A program made the translations under genes and the position numbers. 64,000 bases of DNA, taken from contig CALGJQ010000005.1 of the NCBI GenBank assembly GCA_937928545.1, positions 62,001 to 126,000 on the forward strand, given 5' to 3'. Below, piece by piece: positions 28,712 to 37,252 of the stretch (its first letter is position 1; the number at the start of each line of letters is the position of its first letter). The notes beneath the pieces are model-generated. The model ran no database searches. It was given only the letters and a program-made list of their open reading frames with translations, and was not told the origin of the DNA. Source of the stretch: an uncultured Verrucomicrobiales bacterium. GTDB lineage: Bacteria; Verrucomicrobiota; Verrucomicrobiia; Verrucomicrobiales; Akkermansiaceae.

Positions 28712-29998
28712 ATGAGTGAAAAGAACGAAAATTTAGGAGCAAAGGACTCTGCTTTCGAAAAGAAAGAGACTCGTAAAGAGCAATCCGGTCGAAATGGTGG
28801 CTCGCTGTCAGGTCGGCCTTTTTCGAAAATTTTGATGGATGATGCGGCCTTAGAGCGAGAGATCCTGAATGATGATTTAGGCGATTTGGATGCCTTTGAT
28901 CAGATCGGAGATGGAGACTTTAGCTTTGTGCCAAAGGAGGATTCGACAGAGCAAGCGCACGCGGCGAGCAAAGCTTCCCAAGAGCCCCGAAAAGGGAGTG
29001 AAGTTTCTGGTGATGTTCCTTTTGGAGAAGCAGGTCCTTCTTCCCAGCGAGCGGTGCCTCAAGAAGTGGTAGGAGCTGGTTCAAAAGTGGTGTTTCGAGC
29101 TCCCAAAGTTCAAGTGACTCGAATTGATTCTTCTAAGGTCTATCCGAAATCTCTTACAGAAACCGATGGTGGTTCTTCTTCAAAAAAGGCTCAGCCTGTC
29201 GTGGAGGAAAAAGTTTCTTCCAATTCAGATTCTTCCTCGAAAGATGTCGAAGAAATGGAAGTGTTATCGGATGAAGAGAATGGGGCAACAGCGCTCGCTA
29301 AATCGTCTGAGCCAACAAAGGCGGTGAGCAAGTGGGCTTTTTGGAAGAGACCTTCTCGTCGTGACGAACAATTGGCCCGGATCTCTGATGGCTATATCGA
29401 GATGGTTGATTTGGTGCGAGCGATCCGTGGGCAGTTGGAGTCGCAGAATGAGAACAATATGATTCTCCGTGATTCTCTTGCGCATCTTCCGCAGGCGATG
29501 GACGGGCTCGATAAGTTTAGCAAGTCCCAGGAAGTGGTGGGCGAGGCCTTGGAGAAAATTAATGGGCAGCTGGAGCGCACGAGTCAGAAGGATAATAGGC
29601 TAGTCGATTCGATGGATGGCTTCAATGCAACCTTGCAAGGAATGGATGTCACGAATCGGGCCACGATGAAGACCTTTGATCGGGTTCAAGATCGCATGGG
29701 AGATTCCGACAAAAGGATGGAGACTCTTTTCGAGAATGTTCAAGAGACAGAGGAAAAAGTGAGCGAGTCGATGATTCGACTACAACGCAACATGGTCTTC
29801 ATGCAGGCGATTTTCTTGTTCTGTCTTTTTGTTGTGATTGGCGTGCTCATTTTCTTCGTCACGAAGAGTTTGGATAAGCCAAAAACGAGTCCGCAGGAGC
29901 CTCCTGCGAAAACGCAAAGCGCGGTCGAAGCTCTTTCTCCAACTGAAGAGGCTCCTCGGGAAGCCCGAGACGTAGTGATTCCTCTCACGGATGATTAA
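28712..29998 (+). CDS. Tail-anchored protein with long disordered acidic N-terminus, unknown
   Basis: I do not recognise this 428-residue protein. Residues 1-210 are charged, serine-rich and probably disordered (SSSKKAQPVVEEK, SSNSDSSSKDVEEMEV). Residues about 220-370 form long helices (QLARISDGYIEMVDLVRAI...MGDSDKRMETLFENVQE) likely to be a coiled coil. One membrane segment follows (FMQAIFLFCLFVVIGVLIFFV, about 371-391), then a short proline-rich tail. The topology is cytoplasmic body with a C-terminal anchor. It is one of few genes here with a good ribosome site (GAAGGA, 5 bases before the ATG). It is divergent from the giant CotH gene and converges on thiS. Confidence 0.8.
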   Translation: MSEKNENLGAKDSAFEKKETRKEQSGRNGGSLSGRPFSKILMDDAALEREILNDDLGDLDAFDQIGDGDFSFVPKEDSTEQAHAASKASQEPRKGSEVSGDVPFGEAGPSSQRAVPQEVVGAGSKVVFRAPKVQVTRIDSSKVYPKSLTETDGGSSSKKAQPVVEEKVSSNSDSSSKDVEEMEVLSDEENGATALAKSSEPTKAVSKWAFWKRPSRRDEQLARISDGYIEMVDLVRAIRGQLESQNENNMILRDSLAHLPQAMDGLDKFSKSQEVVGEALEKINGQLERTSQKDNRLVDSMDGFNATLQGMDVTNRATMKTFDRVQDRMGDSDKRMETLFENVQETEEKVSESMIRLQRNMVFMQAIFLFCLFVVIGVLIFFVTKSLDKPKTSPQEPPAKTQSAVEALSPTEEAPREARDVVIPLTDD

Positions 29999-30002
29999 CG
30001 AA

Positions 30003-30203
30003 TCAGCCGCCTGCGGCGATCGTGATGATCTCGAGTTGGTCGTGGTTCTTGAGCTGACGACTTAGGAATTCCGAGGGGGCAAGGGCTTCTTTGTTCAGCT
30101 CGACGACGACGGGCTTTTGATCGAGTCCAAGTTCTTGAAGCAATTCGGCGAGAGAAAGGGGCTCGCCGAAGTCTCGCTTTTCTCCATTGATTGTTAAAGT
30201 CAT
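30003..30203 (-). CDS. thiS: ThiS sulfur-carrier protein
   Basis: This 66-residue ubiquitin-fold protein ends in the required Gly-Gly (ITIAAGG), which is adenylated and loaded with sulfur for making the thiazole part of thiamine. SLAELLQELGL and VVVELNKEALAPSEF are family-typical. It overlaps the stop of thiH by 4 bases (30200-30203), so carrier and thiazole-building enzyme are coupled. thiF, thiG and thiE are not in the window. No TPP riboswitch is visible upstream of the operon. Confidence 0.93.
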   Translation of the reverse strand: MTLTINGEKRDFGEPLSLAELLQELGLDQKPVVVELNKEALAPSEFLSRQLKNHDQLEIITIAAGG

Positions 30204-31336
30204 GAGTTAGCTAGAATTGCGGGATCCCAGTCCTTCCACACTGGATCGAATCCCTGTTTTTGGATGAGACGGGCGATTTCGGCGACGGGACGTTTGTCAT
30301 CGATTTCAAATTGTCCGGTCGCGCGGTCGCAGGATGCGTTTTCATCGAGTTCCACCCGGCGACCTTTGACGGTGAGGTGAAGGTCCTCCGTGCCTGCTCC
30401 GGTGTAGCCGCCGGGGTCGGTTTGCGATCCCGCCGAGATGTGAGTGATGCCCAGACCAAAGAGAGAATCGCGAAGAGGGGCGGGCTCTCGGGTAGAAAGG
30501 ACGATGCTGACCTGAGGGAAACAGATTCGGAAGGCGGCGATCAATTGAACGAGATGACGATCGTCTAAAGAAAGTGCGGGATCGGGGGTGTATTGATAAT
30601 TTCCAGCATGTGGTCTCATTCGTGGAAAGGCGATGGAGAAGCTGGCCTTCCAGCAATGTCTCATTAGGTAGTCCAAATGAGTGGCGAGAGCGGTGGCTTC
30701 ATGTTGCCAATCAGCGAGGCCGAAAAGGGCTCCGATTCCGATGCGGCGAAAACCTCCGGCATAGGCTCGCTCGGGGCAGTCGAGTCGCCAGTGAAATTTC
30801 TTCTTAGGTCCAGCGGTGTGGAGAACTTCGTAAGTTTCCTGATGGTAAGTCTCTTGATAGACGATGAGGCCTTCGGCTCCGTGATCGACGAGTTCGCCGT
30901 ATTGATCGTCTTCCATCGGTCCCACTTCGATCCCGATGGTGGGGATCAGGGCCTTGAGGGCATCGATGCATTCCTGCAGGTAGCCGTCTGAGACGAACTT
31001 AGGGTGCTCTCCCGCAACCAGGAGGATATTGCGGAAACCAAGGTCGTGGAGGTGTTTTGCCTCCGCAACCACTTGAGGGACGGTGAGAGTGGTTCGCAGG
31101 ATGGGGTTGTCTCGGGAAAAGCCGCAATATTGGCAGTTGTTCACACATTCGTTAGAAAGGTAGAGCGGCGCGAAGAGCCTCATTGTTTTTCCGAAGTGCC
31201 GGCGGGTGATTCGCTGGCTTTGTTGAGCCATCGTTTCTAGCTGCCCGTCCGATTTGGGGGCGATCAAATTCCGAAATCGACGCATGAGAGGAGTGGGCTC
31301 CTTCATGAGTTGATCAAACTGGCTGGCAAAACTCAC
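30200..31336 (-). CDS. thiH: 2-iminoacetate synthase (tyrosine lyase), radical SAM
   Basis: ThiH cleaves tyrosine to dehydroglycine (2-iminoacetate) for thiamine thiazole synthesis, with a 4Fe-4S cluster and S-adenosylmethionine. The cluster motif is CVNNCQYC (CxxxCxxC) after PLYLSNE. The C-terminal region has ISAGSQTDPGGY, matching the family. I choose a GTG at 31334-31336 (VSFASQFDQL), giving 378 residues; a GTG five codons upstream and an ATG at 31306 are alternatives. It is the first gene of a thiH-thiS unit and divergent from a bactofilin gene 96 bases away. Confidence 0.92.
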   Translation of the reverse strand: MSFASQFDQLMKEPTPLMRRFRNLIAPKSDGQLETMAQQSQRITRRHFGKTMRLFAPLYLSNECVNNCQYCGFSRDNPILRTTLTVPQVVAEAKHLHDLGFRNILLVAGEHPKFVSDGYLQECIDALKALIPTIGIEVGPMEDDQYGELVDHGAEGLIVYQETYHQETYEVLHTAGPKKKFHWRLDCPERAYAGGFRRIGIGALFGLADWQHEATALATHLDYLMRHCWKASFSIAFPRMRPHAGNYQYTPDPALSLDDRHLVQLIAAFRICFPQVSIVLSTREPAPLRDSLFGLGITHISAGSQTDPGGYTGAGTEDLHLTVKGRRVELDENASCDRATGQFEIDDKRPVAEIARLIQKQGFDPVWKDWDPAILANS

Positions 31337-31432
31337 GAGGCAGAAGTTCACTGGGAGCGCGGCTTTGTCAAAAGCTTTCCCAAGAATGGCATTGCCAGCC
31401 CTTAAAAAAGCTGCTCAGATCCCGCCAACATT

Positions 31433-31753
31433 ATGGCCAACGCAACAAACGTGCTCACTCAAGGGATCGAAATCAATGGATCGATCAAGTTTTCCAATGA
31501 CATGATCATCGATGGGAAGATCGACGGGGAAATCGTTTCCGAAAAGGGCAAAGTGACCATCGCCGAGAATGCCAACATCAAGGGAGATGTGAAAGCGGGT
31601 GAAGTGAAGCTTTACGGAAGGGTCGAAGGCACCATTTCTTCTGAGCGCTGCGAGCTGAAAGAGAAGTCCTTCCTCAAGGGCGACATCAAAACAAAGACTC
31701 TCAGCATGGAAGAGGGCGCGACTCTTCAGGGAAGCACTCAAATCGGAAGCTAA
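31433..31753 (+). CDS. Bactofilin (polymer-forming cytoskeletal protein)
   Basis: This 106-residue protein is almost entirely the DUF583 right-handed beta-helix: repeated GxIxGxI-type turns such as IDGKIDGEIVSEKGKVTIAE, IKGDVKAGEVKLYGRVEGTI and LKGDIKTKTLSM. Bactofilins form nucleotide-free filaments at the membrane that help shape or divide the cell. It has no transmembrane part; membrane binding would rest on its short N-terminal tail. No M23 peptidase partner lies next to it. A strong intrinsic terminator follows. Confidence 0.9.
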   Translation: MANATNVLTQGIEINGSIKFSNDMIIDGKIDGEIVSEKGKVTIAENANIKGDVKAGEVKLYGRVEGTISSERCELKEKSFLKGDIKTKTLSMEEGATLQGSTQIGS

Positions 31754-31778
31754 GCTGCTGCTCCAATATTTTTCTGAA

Positions 31779-31806
31779 GCCGTGCTCCTCGGAGCGCGGC
31801 TTTTTT
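31779..31806 (+). terminator. Rho-independent terminator after the bactofilin gene
   Basis: GCCGTGCTCC (31779-31788), loop TC, GGAGCGCGGC (31791-31800) forms a 10-bp stem with a single G-U pair, followed by TTTTTT (31801-31806). It lies 26 bases after the stop codon and ends before the VapBC promoter. Confidence 0.9.
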
Positions 31807-31834
31807 GGTTTTCAGAAGGGCGGGCTTGATTGAC

Positions 31835-31864
31835 TGCATGCATTTTCGTGTTAAAGTGCATGCA
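31835..31864. promoter_or_regulatory. Paired TGCATGCA operator of the VapBC operon
   Basis: Two copies of the self-complementary octamer TGCATGCA (31835-31842 and 31857-31864) lie 22 bp apart, two turns of the helix. The second overlaps the first base of the antitoxin ATG. Spacing and position fit binding by a tetramer of the ribbon-helix-helix antitoxin and autorepression. A TTGACT (31830-31835) overlaps the first copy and could be the -35. Confidence 0.65.
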
Positions 31865-32121
31865 TGACACAGGTGACGGTGCGACGAATTGATGAATCTT
31901 GGGTGGCTAAGGCAAAGGCTGAAGCTGCGGAGAAAGGGGTGTCGATGAATCAGGTTTTGTTGGATGCGATTGGGCGTGGTTTGGGGGTCAGGCCGGCTCC
32001 GAAAAAAAATGGTTTGGAGAAATTTGCAGGCTGCATGCCGTTTGAATCGGAAGAAGAGCGGAAGCAGTGGGATGAACACATGAAAGATTGCGAACAGATT
32101 GATCCTGTTGATTGGAAATGA
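31864..32121 (+). CDS. vapB: Ribbon-helix-helix antitoxin for a PIN-domain toxin
   Basis: This 85-residue protein begins MTQVTVRRIDESWVAKAKAEAAEKGVSMN-like sequence: a short strand and two helices typical of Arc/FitA-type antitoxins. The rest (MPFESEEERKQWDEHMKDCEQIDPVDW) is acidic and aromatic, as in toxin-wrapping tails. Its stop overlaps the toxin start (ATGA, 32118-32121). The ATG is embedded in one half of the probable operator, leaving almost no leader in front of it, so the promoter must lie very close. Confidence 0.88.
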   Translation: MTQVTVRRIDESWVAKAKAEAAEKGVSMNQVLLDAIGRGLGVRPAPKKNGLEKFAGCMPFESEEERKQWDEHMKDCEQIDPVDWK

Positions 32122-32513
32122 TTGTGGTGCTGGATACGAATGCCTACTCGCAGTGGATACGAGAGGGACTTTGGTCGGAAGTGATCGAAGTCGCTACCTT
32201 GGTGGTCATTCCTGCTCCGGTTTTGGGTGAATTGCGGGAAGGGTTTTTGAAAGGGACCCGCGCAGTCGTGAATGAAAAGTCACTTAGGGAAGTTCTAGAA
32301 AGCAGTGTGGTCTCGGTCGCGAATGTGGGAGAGGAGACGAGCCATCACTATGCGAAATTAAAAAATGAGCTACGCAAAAAGGGGAGCCCCATTCCTATCA
32401 ATGATGTTTGGATCGCTGCTATCGCTCAAGAAGTCGGCGGAACATTGCTCACGAGCGATGGACATTTTCGCGAGATTTCTGGTTTGAAGGTGATCTTTCC
32501 AGAGACCGATTGA
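32118..32513 (+). CDS. vapC: VapC-type PIN-domain ribonuclease toxin
   Basis: From the ATG at 32118 this is 131 residues. The PIN-domain acids are present: VVLDTNAYSQW near the N-terminus, the GELREG segment, INDVWIAAIA and LLTSDGHFREI. These four acidic positions hold magnesium for RNA cleavage; VapC toxins usually cut tRNA anticodon loops or the ribosomal sarcin loop. It is coupled to the antitoxin gene by the ATGA overlap. The 142 bases after it contain no gene. Confidence 0.9.
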   Translation: MIVVLDTNAYSQWIREGLWSEVIEVATLVVIPAPVLGELREGFLKGTRAVVNEKSLREVLESSVVSVANVGEETSHHYAKLKNELRKKGSPIPINDVWIAAIAQEVGGTLLTSDGHFREISGLKVIFPETD

Positions 32514-32655
32514 ATGCGCTCGATATCCTTGGTGGCGCCAACAATGGCGTTGCGATTGATAATGTTTTCTATGGACCGTGGGTCGCTGGGACGGGCTGAA
32601 GAATTGGGTCGAGGCGGAACTGTGTGACCCGGCCTTCTGATTAGGGCGGCATGGC

Positions 32656-34896
32656 TTACCTTTCGAGGAGGTCAACGGCGAGGCGTTGGAAGGTGGCCGC
32701 GTCGAGAAGGAAGTAGTTGGGATTCTGGCTGGTGCGTCCGTAGAAGAGGCCGTTGGTTTTTCCAGCGACGATCTCGGAAAGTTGAAGGTCGCGGCGGATC
32801 TTTCCGCGTTCGATTCCGTCGTCGTCAACATCTTCGACGAGCACCGAAATTTCTAGGCTTGGGGTATCGAGGCGGAAAGCTGCTTCATCGGCGATGGGGC
32901 CGATCCAGTGTTGCACTTCGATGTTGGTGAGTTTCTTGAGAAGTTTTTCGGCCTTGTTTGGGTTGAGCAAAGCGGTGACATCCTTCCCTTGCTGGGTGGC
33001 GGACCAAACTTGCGTGTAAAAGTTGTAAGAGAGTTCAAGTGGGGGCTCGTTTCCTTTTTTGATGACGAGTCCGTTGATTTCGAAGCGGTTCACGTTCCAG
33101 AGGCGGACGCTGCGCCAGTGGTAGGCTTCCAGAGGCATTTTGTTGAGGCTCTCGGATGGGATCTCGACAACGTGGGGCGTGTGTTTGCCATCTTTATCGA
33201 GTTGGTTGACGAAGAAGGAACGGGTGCTGACCCGGCCGAGGTGGATTTCAAGGTCGTCGACAGTGACGACTTGGGGCTTGTCGAGGCCGAGGAGATCGAG
33301 ACCACTGGGAGCGGGGCTATTTTCGGCAGGGGGTTGAGTGACGATGCTTAGCTCTCGGTTTGGGATTCCTTTGAGGGCGGCTTGGTAAGCTTCTTCTGAT
33401 ATTTCCAAGGGGCGGCCTCGATCAGCGCGTCGGGCGTAGAAGCGGGGGCGGAGTTTTTCGCCAATCACGAAGTTGGCGATGCCGCCATCGGTGAGTTGGA
33501 CTTTGATGCGTCGGATGGGTTGGTCTAGCCCGTAGATTTTAGGGTCGGTGGAGGCATCGTTCGTGAAGCCTTGAACTTCATCTTTGAAGAGGGCTTCAAA
33601 CAGACGGGTGACCTGAAATTCGTTGGCGGGACCTCGGTAGGAACTGTTCGGGTTTCGGTCATCTTCGAGCCCCTTGACTTGGACTTGCCAACGTCTGGCA
33701 CGTTCGTGGGGATCGCGTTCGAGGGAAAGGTTGACACTTCTTCCCATGAAGTCGCTGATGGCAAGTTTTTGAACCTGCTTCACTTGGAGCGAGGTCATGG
33801 TGCGGCTGCGAAGGTCGTTGACCGAGCGTGGGAGTCCGGAAAGGAGTGAGCCGGTTCCTTGAGGGACCATCAGGATTGCGGAGCGCTTTTTATCGATTCC
33901 TTCGGAAATGATGACGGGGGCGACGGTGGCTTCCTCGTTCTCGGGAGGATAGAAGATCGCGGTGACGGGTGGGGTCAGCGTGCCGTCGGGCATGAAGTAA
34001 CGAATGCTGATGGAGTGATCGATATTCTCGGGGAGTGGCTCCGGGAGGTTGATGGCGTTTTCGTCGAGAACCTGAACTGCCGCGATTTGAGAGAGACCTC
34101 CGAGGAGTTGTTTGAGGGTGTCAGGGTTTGCGGCGAGTTCGAAGGGTTTTGAAATGACCCATTCAGCGTCCTTTTCAAGGGATGGACGTTGAAGGGTGAT
34201 TTCGGAGTTCTTTTCCGTGAGGGTGATCTCGGCAGCGGCTGCTGGTGACAAGTAGAAGAGCTGGTGGTCGCGGAAGCTGCGGAGCCCGTCTTTAAAGAAT
34301 TCGCGGATGGGATCGGTTCGGAGGGCTGGGTTCGCAAAATCTGAGCAGATGTAAAGGTGGTCTCTTTTGTCATCCTCGACGGGGCGGATAACGAGGGTTG
34401 GAAAGCTAGGGGGCTTTTGAGTCGGGTCCTCAAGTTCGATCGTGGGGTCAAAGCCACGCCAAGCGGTGTAGCGCCCCATCTTGAAATGGCAGAGATCAGC
34501 GCCTGATTTGTCAAAGAGCTGGATCTCGATTCGAGAGCTTCGAAGACCAAATTCCTCAAGCTCTTCGACCTCATCTCGCTTAATAACATCTTCGATCTGC
34601 AGGCGGGAGGCGAACTCGATGACGGAGCGGATGAGGCGAGCGTCGGCGTAGTCTTGCCATGGTTCTTCGATGACCCATGCGACGCCTTTCTTAACAATGG
34701 TCGCTCGCGTGCCATCATAGTTAAGAATATGAATGCGCCCGACTTCCGTGGGATCAATGTCATAAACGACGTCGCCAATTTCGAGGGGCGGAGAACCGAA
34801 GATGAAGTCGAGATTTCCTCGCACCTGTTGCATGACCACGAGTGCCACTAGGCCAATCGCGAGAATGGAGAAGAGGAAAGTGGGAATGACACGCAT
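32656..34896 (-). CDS. DUF4340 membrane-anchored protein of a Gld-like operon
   Basis: This 746-residue protein starts with one membrane anchor (PTFLFSILAIGLVALVVM) and then has extracytoplasmic DUF4340 sequence: VGRIHILNYDGTRATIVKKG, WVIEEPWQDYADARLIRSVI and LEEFGLRSSRIEIQL, with two or more repeats of the same lobe (VVTVDDLEIHLGRVSTRSFFV). DUF4340 proteins are found after GldG-like genes. It is the last gene of a four-gene unit, 25 bases after the gldG-like stop. Function unknown; probably works with the ABC complex at the cell surface. Confidence 0.88.
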   Translation of the reverse strand: MRVIPTFLFSILAIGLVALVVMQQVRGNLDFIFGSPPLEIGDVVYDIDPTEVGRIHILNYDGTRATIVKKGVAWVIEEPWQDYADARLIRSVIEFASRLQIEDVIKRDEVEELEEFGLRSSRIEIQLFDKSGADLCHFKMGRYTAWRGFDPTIELEDPTQKPPSFPTLVIRPVEDDKRDHLYICSDFANPALRTDPIREFFKDGLRSFRDHQLFYLSPAAAAEITLTEKNSEITLQRPSLEKDAEWVISKPFELAANPDTLKQLLGGLSQIAAVQVLDENAINLPEPLPENIDHSISIRYFMPDGTLTPPVTAIFYPPENEEATVAPVIISEGIDKKRSAILMVPQGTGSLLSGLPRSVNDLRSRTMTSLQVKQVQKLAISDFMGRSVNLSLERDPHERARRWQVQVKGLEDDRNPNSSYRGPANEFQVTRLFEALFKDEVQGFTNDASTDPKIYGLDQPIRRIKVQLTDGGIANFVIGEKLRPRFYARRADRGRPLEISEEAYQAALKGIPNRELSIVTQPPAENSPAPSGLDLLGLDKPQVVTVDDLEIHLGRVSTRSFFVNQLDKDGKHTPHVVEIPSESLNKMPLEAYHWRSVRLWNVNRFEINGLVIKKGNEPPLELSYNFYTQVWSATQQGKDVTALLNPNKAEKLLKKLTNIEVQHWIGPIADEAAFRLDTPSLEISVLVEDVDDDGIERGKIRRDLQLSEIVAGKTNGLFYGRTSQNPNYFLLDAATFQRLAVDLLER

Positions 34897-34921
34897 CGGA
34901 TCTGAAAAGAGAACTTAACGA

Positions 34922-36475
34922 TTAGGCTCGGCGCATGTTCCAAACGATCATGGCAATGAGGAAGAATCCGGCCGGGATGAAGAAGACGACGATATTATGC
35001 AAGAAGCTGACTTCTGATTTGATGAGATTGAGCTTTCGTCGCTCGACGCCTCGGGGCCCAATTCCGATGAGTTCTTCGCGTCCGAGGAGCCAGTGCGTGG
35101 AGTTTTTGACGAAGTCGAGTTGCTCGTTCCCAAGACGCTTGGGATCGAGGAAGTCGCTGGTGGAAAGAACGATCATCTTGGAGATATTCTCCGCGGTTTT
35201 ATCGTCGTTTGAGTTTCCGCGAATGACGGCAGCTCCGATGGCGAGAACTCCAAATTCGTCGGCGTCTTCGTCGTATTCGGGGTTGGGCTTTTTGTAGTCA
35301 GTTTCGCCCCAGAATCCGGGAGCGGCTTCGATGAGCGAGTAGCATTGGATGCCATTGCTAACTAGATCTTCGGCGCCTTCTCGGACTTCGAGGCTGCTGA
35401 CGCGGCCCTCGAAGGGGACTGATTTTGATTCGAGGGTGCCATTGATGCCGAGGCCGGCGGTGAAGGTGGCGAGGACTTGGCTCTCGGTGCGTCCGTTGCG
35501 GGTTCGCATGATGCGGTCATCGCGCGGCGTGACCCCATTTTTCCGAAGGAAGGCGCGGAGGTTGACGGGGCGAGTGTTGGGGGCGAGGTAGGCAATGATC
35601 GCGGAGGAAGGCCGGTTCCAATAGTTGGTGAGAATTTCGATTTCGTTTTCCTCGAAATCATATTCTGGAGCGACAATGACTAGGCCTTCGGCATTGTCGG
35701 GGATTTTATCGACCTGAGAGATCTTTATGGTTCTGAGTATGATGTTTTGTTTTTCGAGTGCTTCAGTGAGCACGAGCCATGGGGAGTTGGCGGCGCCGAC
35801 CTCGAGGTCGCTTTTATCTTCGACGAGATACATAATGCGCGACTGGCCTTCGATTGCGGACTGAATCGCGGAGCTGATCATATCTTCGTCTTGGTAACCG
35901 ATGATGCGTCGCTGTTTGTTTACGTCGGTGGCTTTGACGAGGAGGTCACTGACACGGAGGTAGCGAAGATGGCTGGCGATGGCGCTGTTCTTTTCCTCTG
36001 GAGTGGCAGCACTTCCTTGGCGGGCATCGATGATGAAGAGGTCTTCTTCAAAGAGCTTGTCAGCTAAGACATCGCCATAGTTGTTCATCACCTCGAGGGC
36101 GCGGTCGCCATCGCGGATGGGGTCGAGGAAATCGACCTTCACCTGACCATTGGATAGGCGTTCGTATTCATCGATGATGGGCTTGAGACGTTTGTAATGG
36201 GGGGAGCTTTTACGAATAGCGGCGATGACTTTCACCGGTTCTTCACGCTCCTGAACTGCAGAGGAAGAAAGGAGTTTCTGAGTTGCCTCAGAGAGAGTGA
36301 AAGTGCCACGCTCGGTGAGGTCCTTGCGCTCGAAGTATTTTCCAGCGAGGTAGAAAATACTGATGAGCGAGAGGAAGGCCAAGATGAGTTGGAGAACTGA
36401 GCGCAGGCCAAGGCCAAACCGCTTGATGGGGCGGGGTGGTGGTGCCATTTCGAAGTTGGAATCAGATTCGGCCAT
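34922..36475 (-). CDS. GldG-like ABC auxiliary protein
   Basis: This 517-residue protein has an N-terminal membrane segment (LQLILAFLSLISIFYLAG), a large extracytoplasmic ABC_transp_aux domain (SPHYKRLKPIIDEYERLSNG, VKVDFLDPIRDGDRA, GLVIVAPEYDFEENEI) and a C-terminal membrane segment (NIVVFFIPAGFFLIAMIVW). GldG belongs to the GldA-F-G ABC complex first linked to gliding in Bacteroidetes. In other phyla the same set occurs without gliding genes. It lies 12 bases after the permease gene. Confidence 0.88.
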   Translation of the reverse strand: MAESDSNFEMAPPPRPIKRFGLGLRSVLQLILAFLSLISIFYLAGKYFERKDLTERGTFTLSEATQKLLSSSAVQEREEPVKVIAAIRKSSPHYKRLKPIIDEYERLSNGQVKVDFLDPIRDGDRALEVMNNYGDVLADKLFEEDLFIIDARQGSAATPEEKNSAIASHLRYLRVSDLLVKATDVNKQRRIIGYQDEDMISSAIQSAIEGQSRIMYLVEDKSDLEVGAANSPWLVLTEALEKQNIILRTIKISQVDKIPDNAEGLVIVAPEYDFEENEIEILTNYWNRPSSAIIAYLAPNTRPVNLRAFLRKNGVTPRDDRIMRTRNGRTESQVLATFTAGLGINGTLESKSVPFEGRVSSLEVREGAEDLVSNGIQCYSLIEAAPGFWGETDYKKPNPEYDEDADEFGVLAIGAAVIRGNSNDDKTAENISKMIVLSTSDFLDPKRLGNEQLDFVKNSTHWLLGREELIGIGPRGVERRKLNLIKSEVSFLHNIVVFFIPAGFFLIAMIVWNMRRA

Positions 36476-36487
36476 GGGAAATTAGGA

Positions 36488-37240
36488 TCAGGGCTTCCAG
36501 CGACGGTAGTCCAGGAGGTGATGGGTGAGAAAGAGAACGAAGGTAGTGGAGCTGAGATAGTAGGCGATGGCGCGGGTATCGAGAAGCCCACGGGAGAAGT
36601 CTCGGAGATGGTTTTGTGAGGACACAAACTCGAAGAGAGGGGCGGCGGCAATTTGATCGCCGAAGAATGTGGTGACGAGCCCCAGAAGGAAGTGAACGAA
36701 GAGGATGCCCACGCAGACCACTCCCGCGATGATTTGGCTGGAGGTCAGAGCGGAGGCCAAGCAACCAAAAGAGGTGAAAAGCGCGCCCATGAGCATAATG
36801 ATGATCATGGCTCCATAGAGTTCGCCATTCGCGAAGGGTGGTGGGATGTCGGTGATGGTGGTGAAGAGCTTAAAGTGAATCATGGCCGGAATCCAAAGCA
36901 TCGCAAAGGCGGTGTAGCCGGCGCAGAATTTTGAAAGAACGACCTGCCAGGTGCGGACGGGCGCGGTGAGGAGCCCTTCTAAAGTGCCAGAGCGATTTTC
37001 CTCAGAGAAAAGGCGCATCGTGAGCACTGGAAAGAGGAAAAGGAAATAGAACCAGAAAAAGGGCGAGGTGAAATTCAGGTGAACGAGGCTCTCGGACTGA
37101 GCCTGATTTTCGAAGGCCTCAAGGGTGGTGGAGAGAATCAGTCCCTGCATGAGGGCCGCGAAGGCGAGGATCAACCACCCAAAAGGGGTGAGGAAGTAGG
37201 TCTTCAACTCTTTGAAGTAGAGGATTCGGAAAATACGCAT
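36488..37240 (-). CDS. ABC-2 type permease, GldF-like
   Basis: This 250-residue protein has about six hydrophobic segments, including PFGWLILAFAALMQGLIL, FFWFYFLFLFPVLTMRLF and YLSSTTFVLFLTHHLL. The LFSEENRSGTLEGLLTAPV stretch is the conserved ABC-2 coupling helix region, and the start (FRILYFKELKTYFLTPFGWL) is typical of GldF/NosY-like permeases. It lies between the ATPase and the GldG-like gene with 12-base gaps on both sides. Confidence 0.9.
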   Translation of the reverse strand: MRIFRILYFKELKTYFLTPFGWLILAFAALMQGLILSTTLEAFENQAQSESLVHLNFTSPFFWFYFLFLFPVLTMRLFSEENRSGTLEGLLTAPVRTWQVVLSKFCAGYTAFAMLWIPAMIHFKLFTTITDIPPPFANGELYGAMIIIMLMGALFTSFGCLASALTSSQIIAGVVCVGILFVHFLLGLVTTFFGDQIAAAPLFEFVSSQNHLRDFSRGLLDTRAIAYYLSSTTFVLFLTHHLLDYRRWKP

Positions 37241-37252
37241 GACGCTGGGTGT

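Noticed and set aside
31337-31432. A thiamine (TPP) riboswitch in front of thiH
   Set aside because: The gap to the divergent bactofilin gene is under 100 bases and the conserved CUGAGA and GAUNNGG-type elements are not found in the right order.
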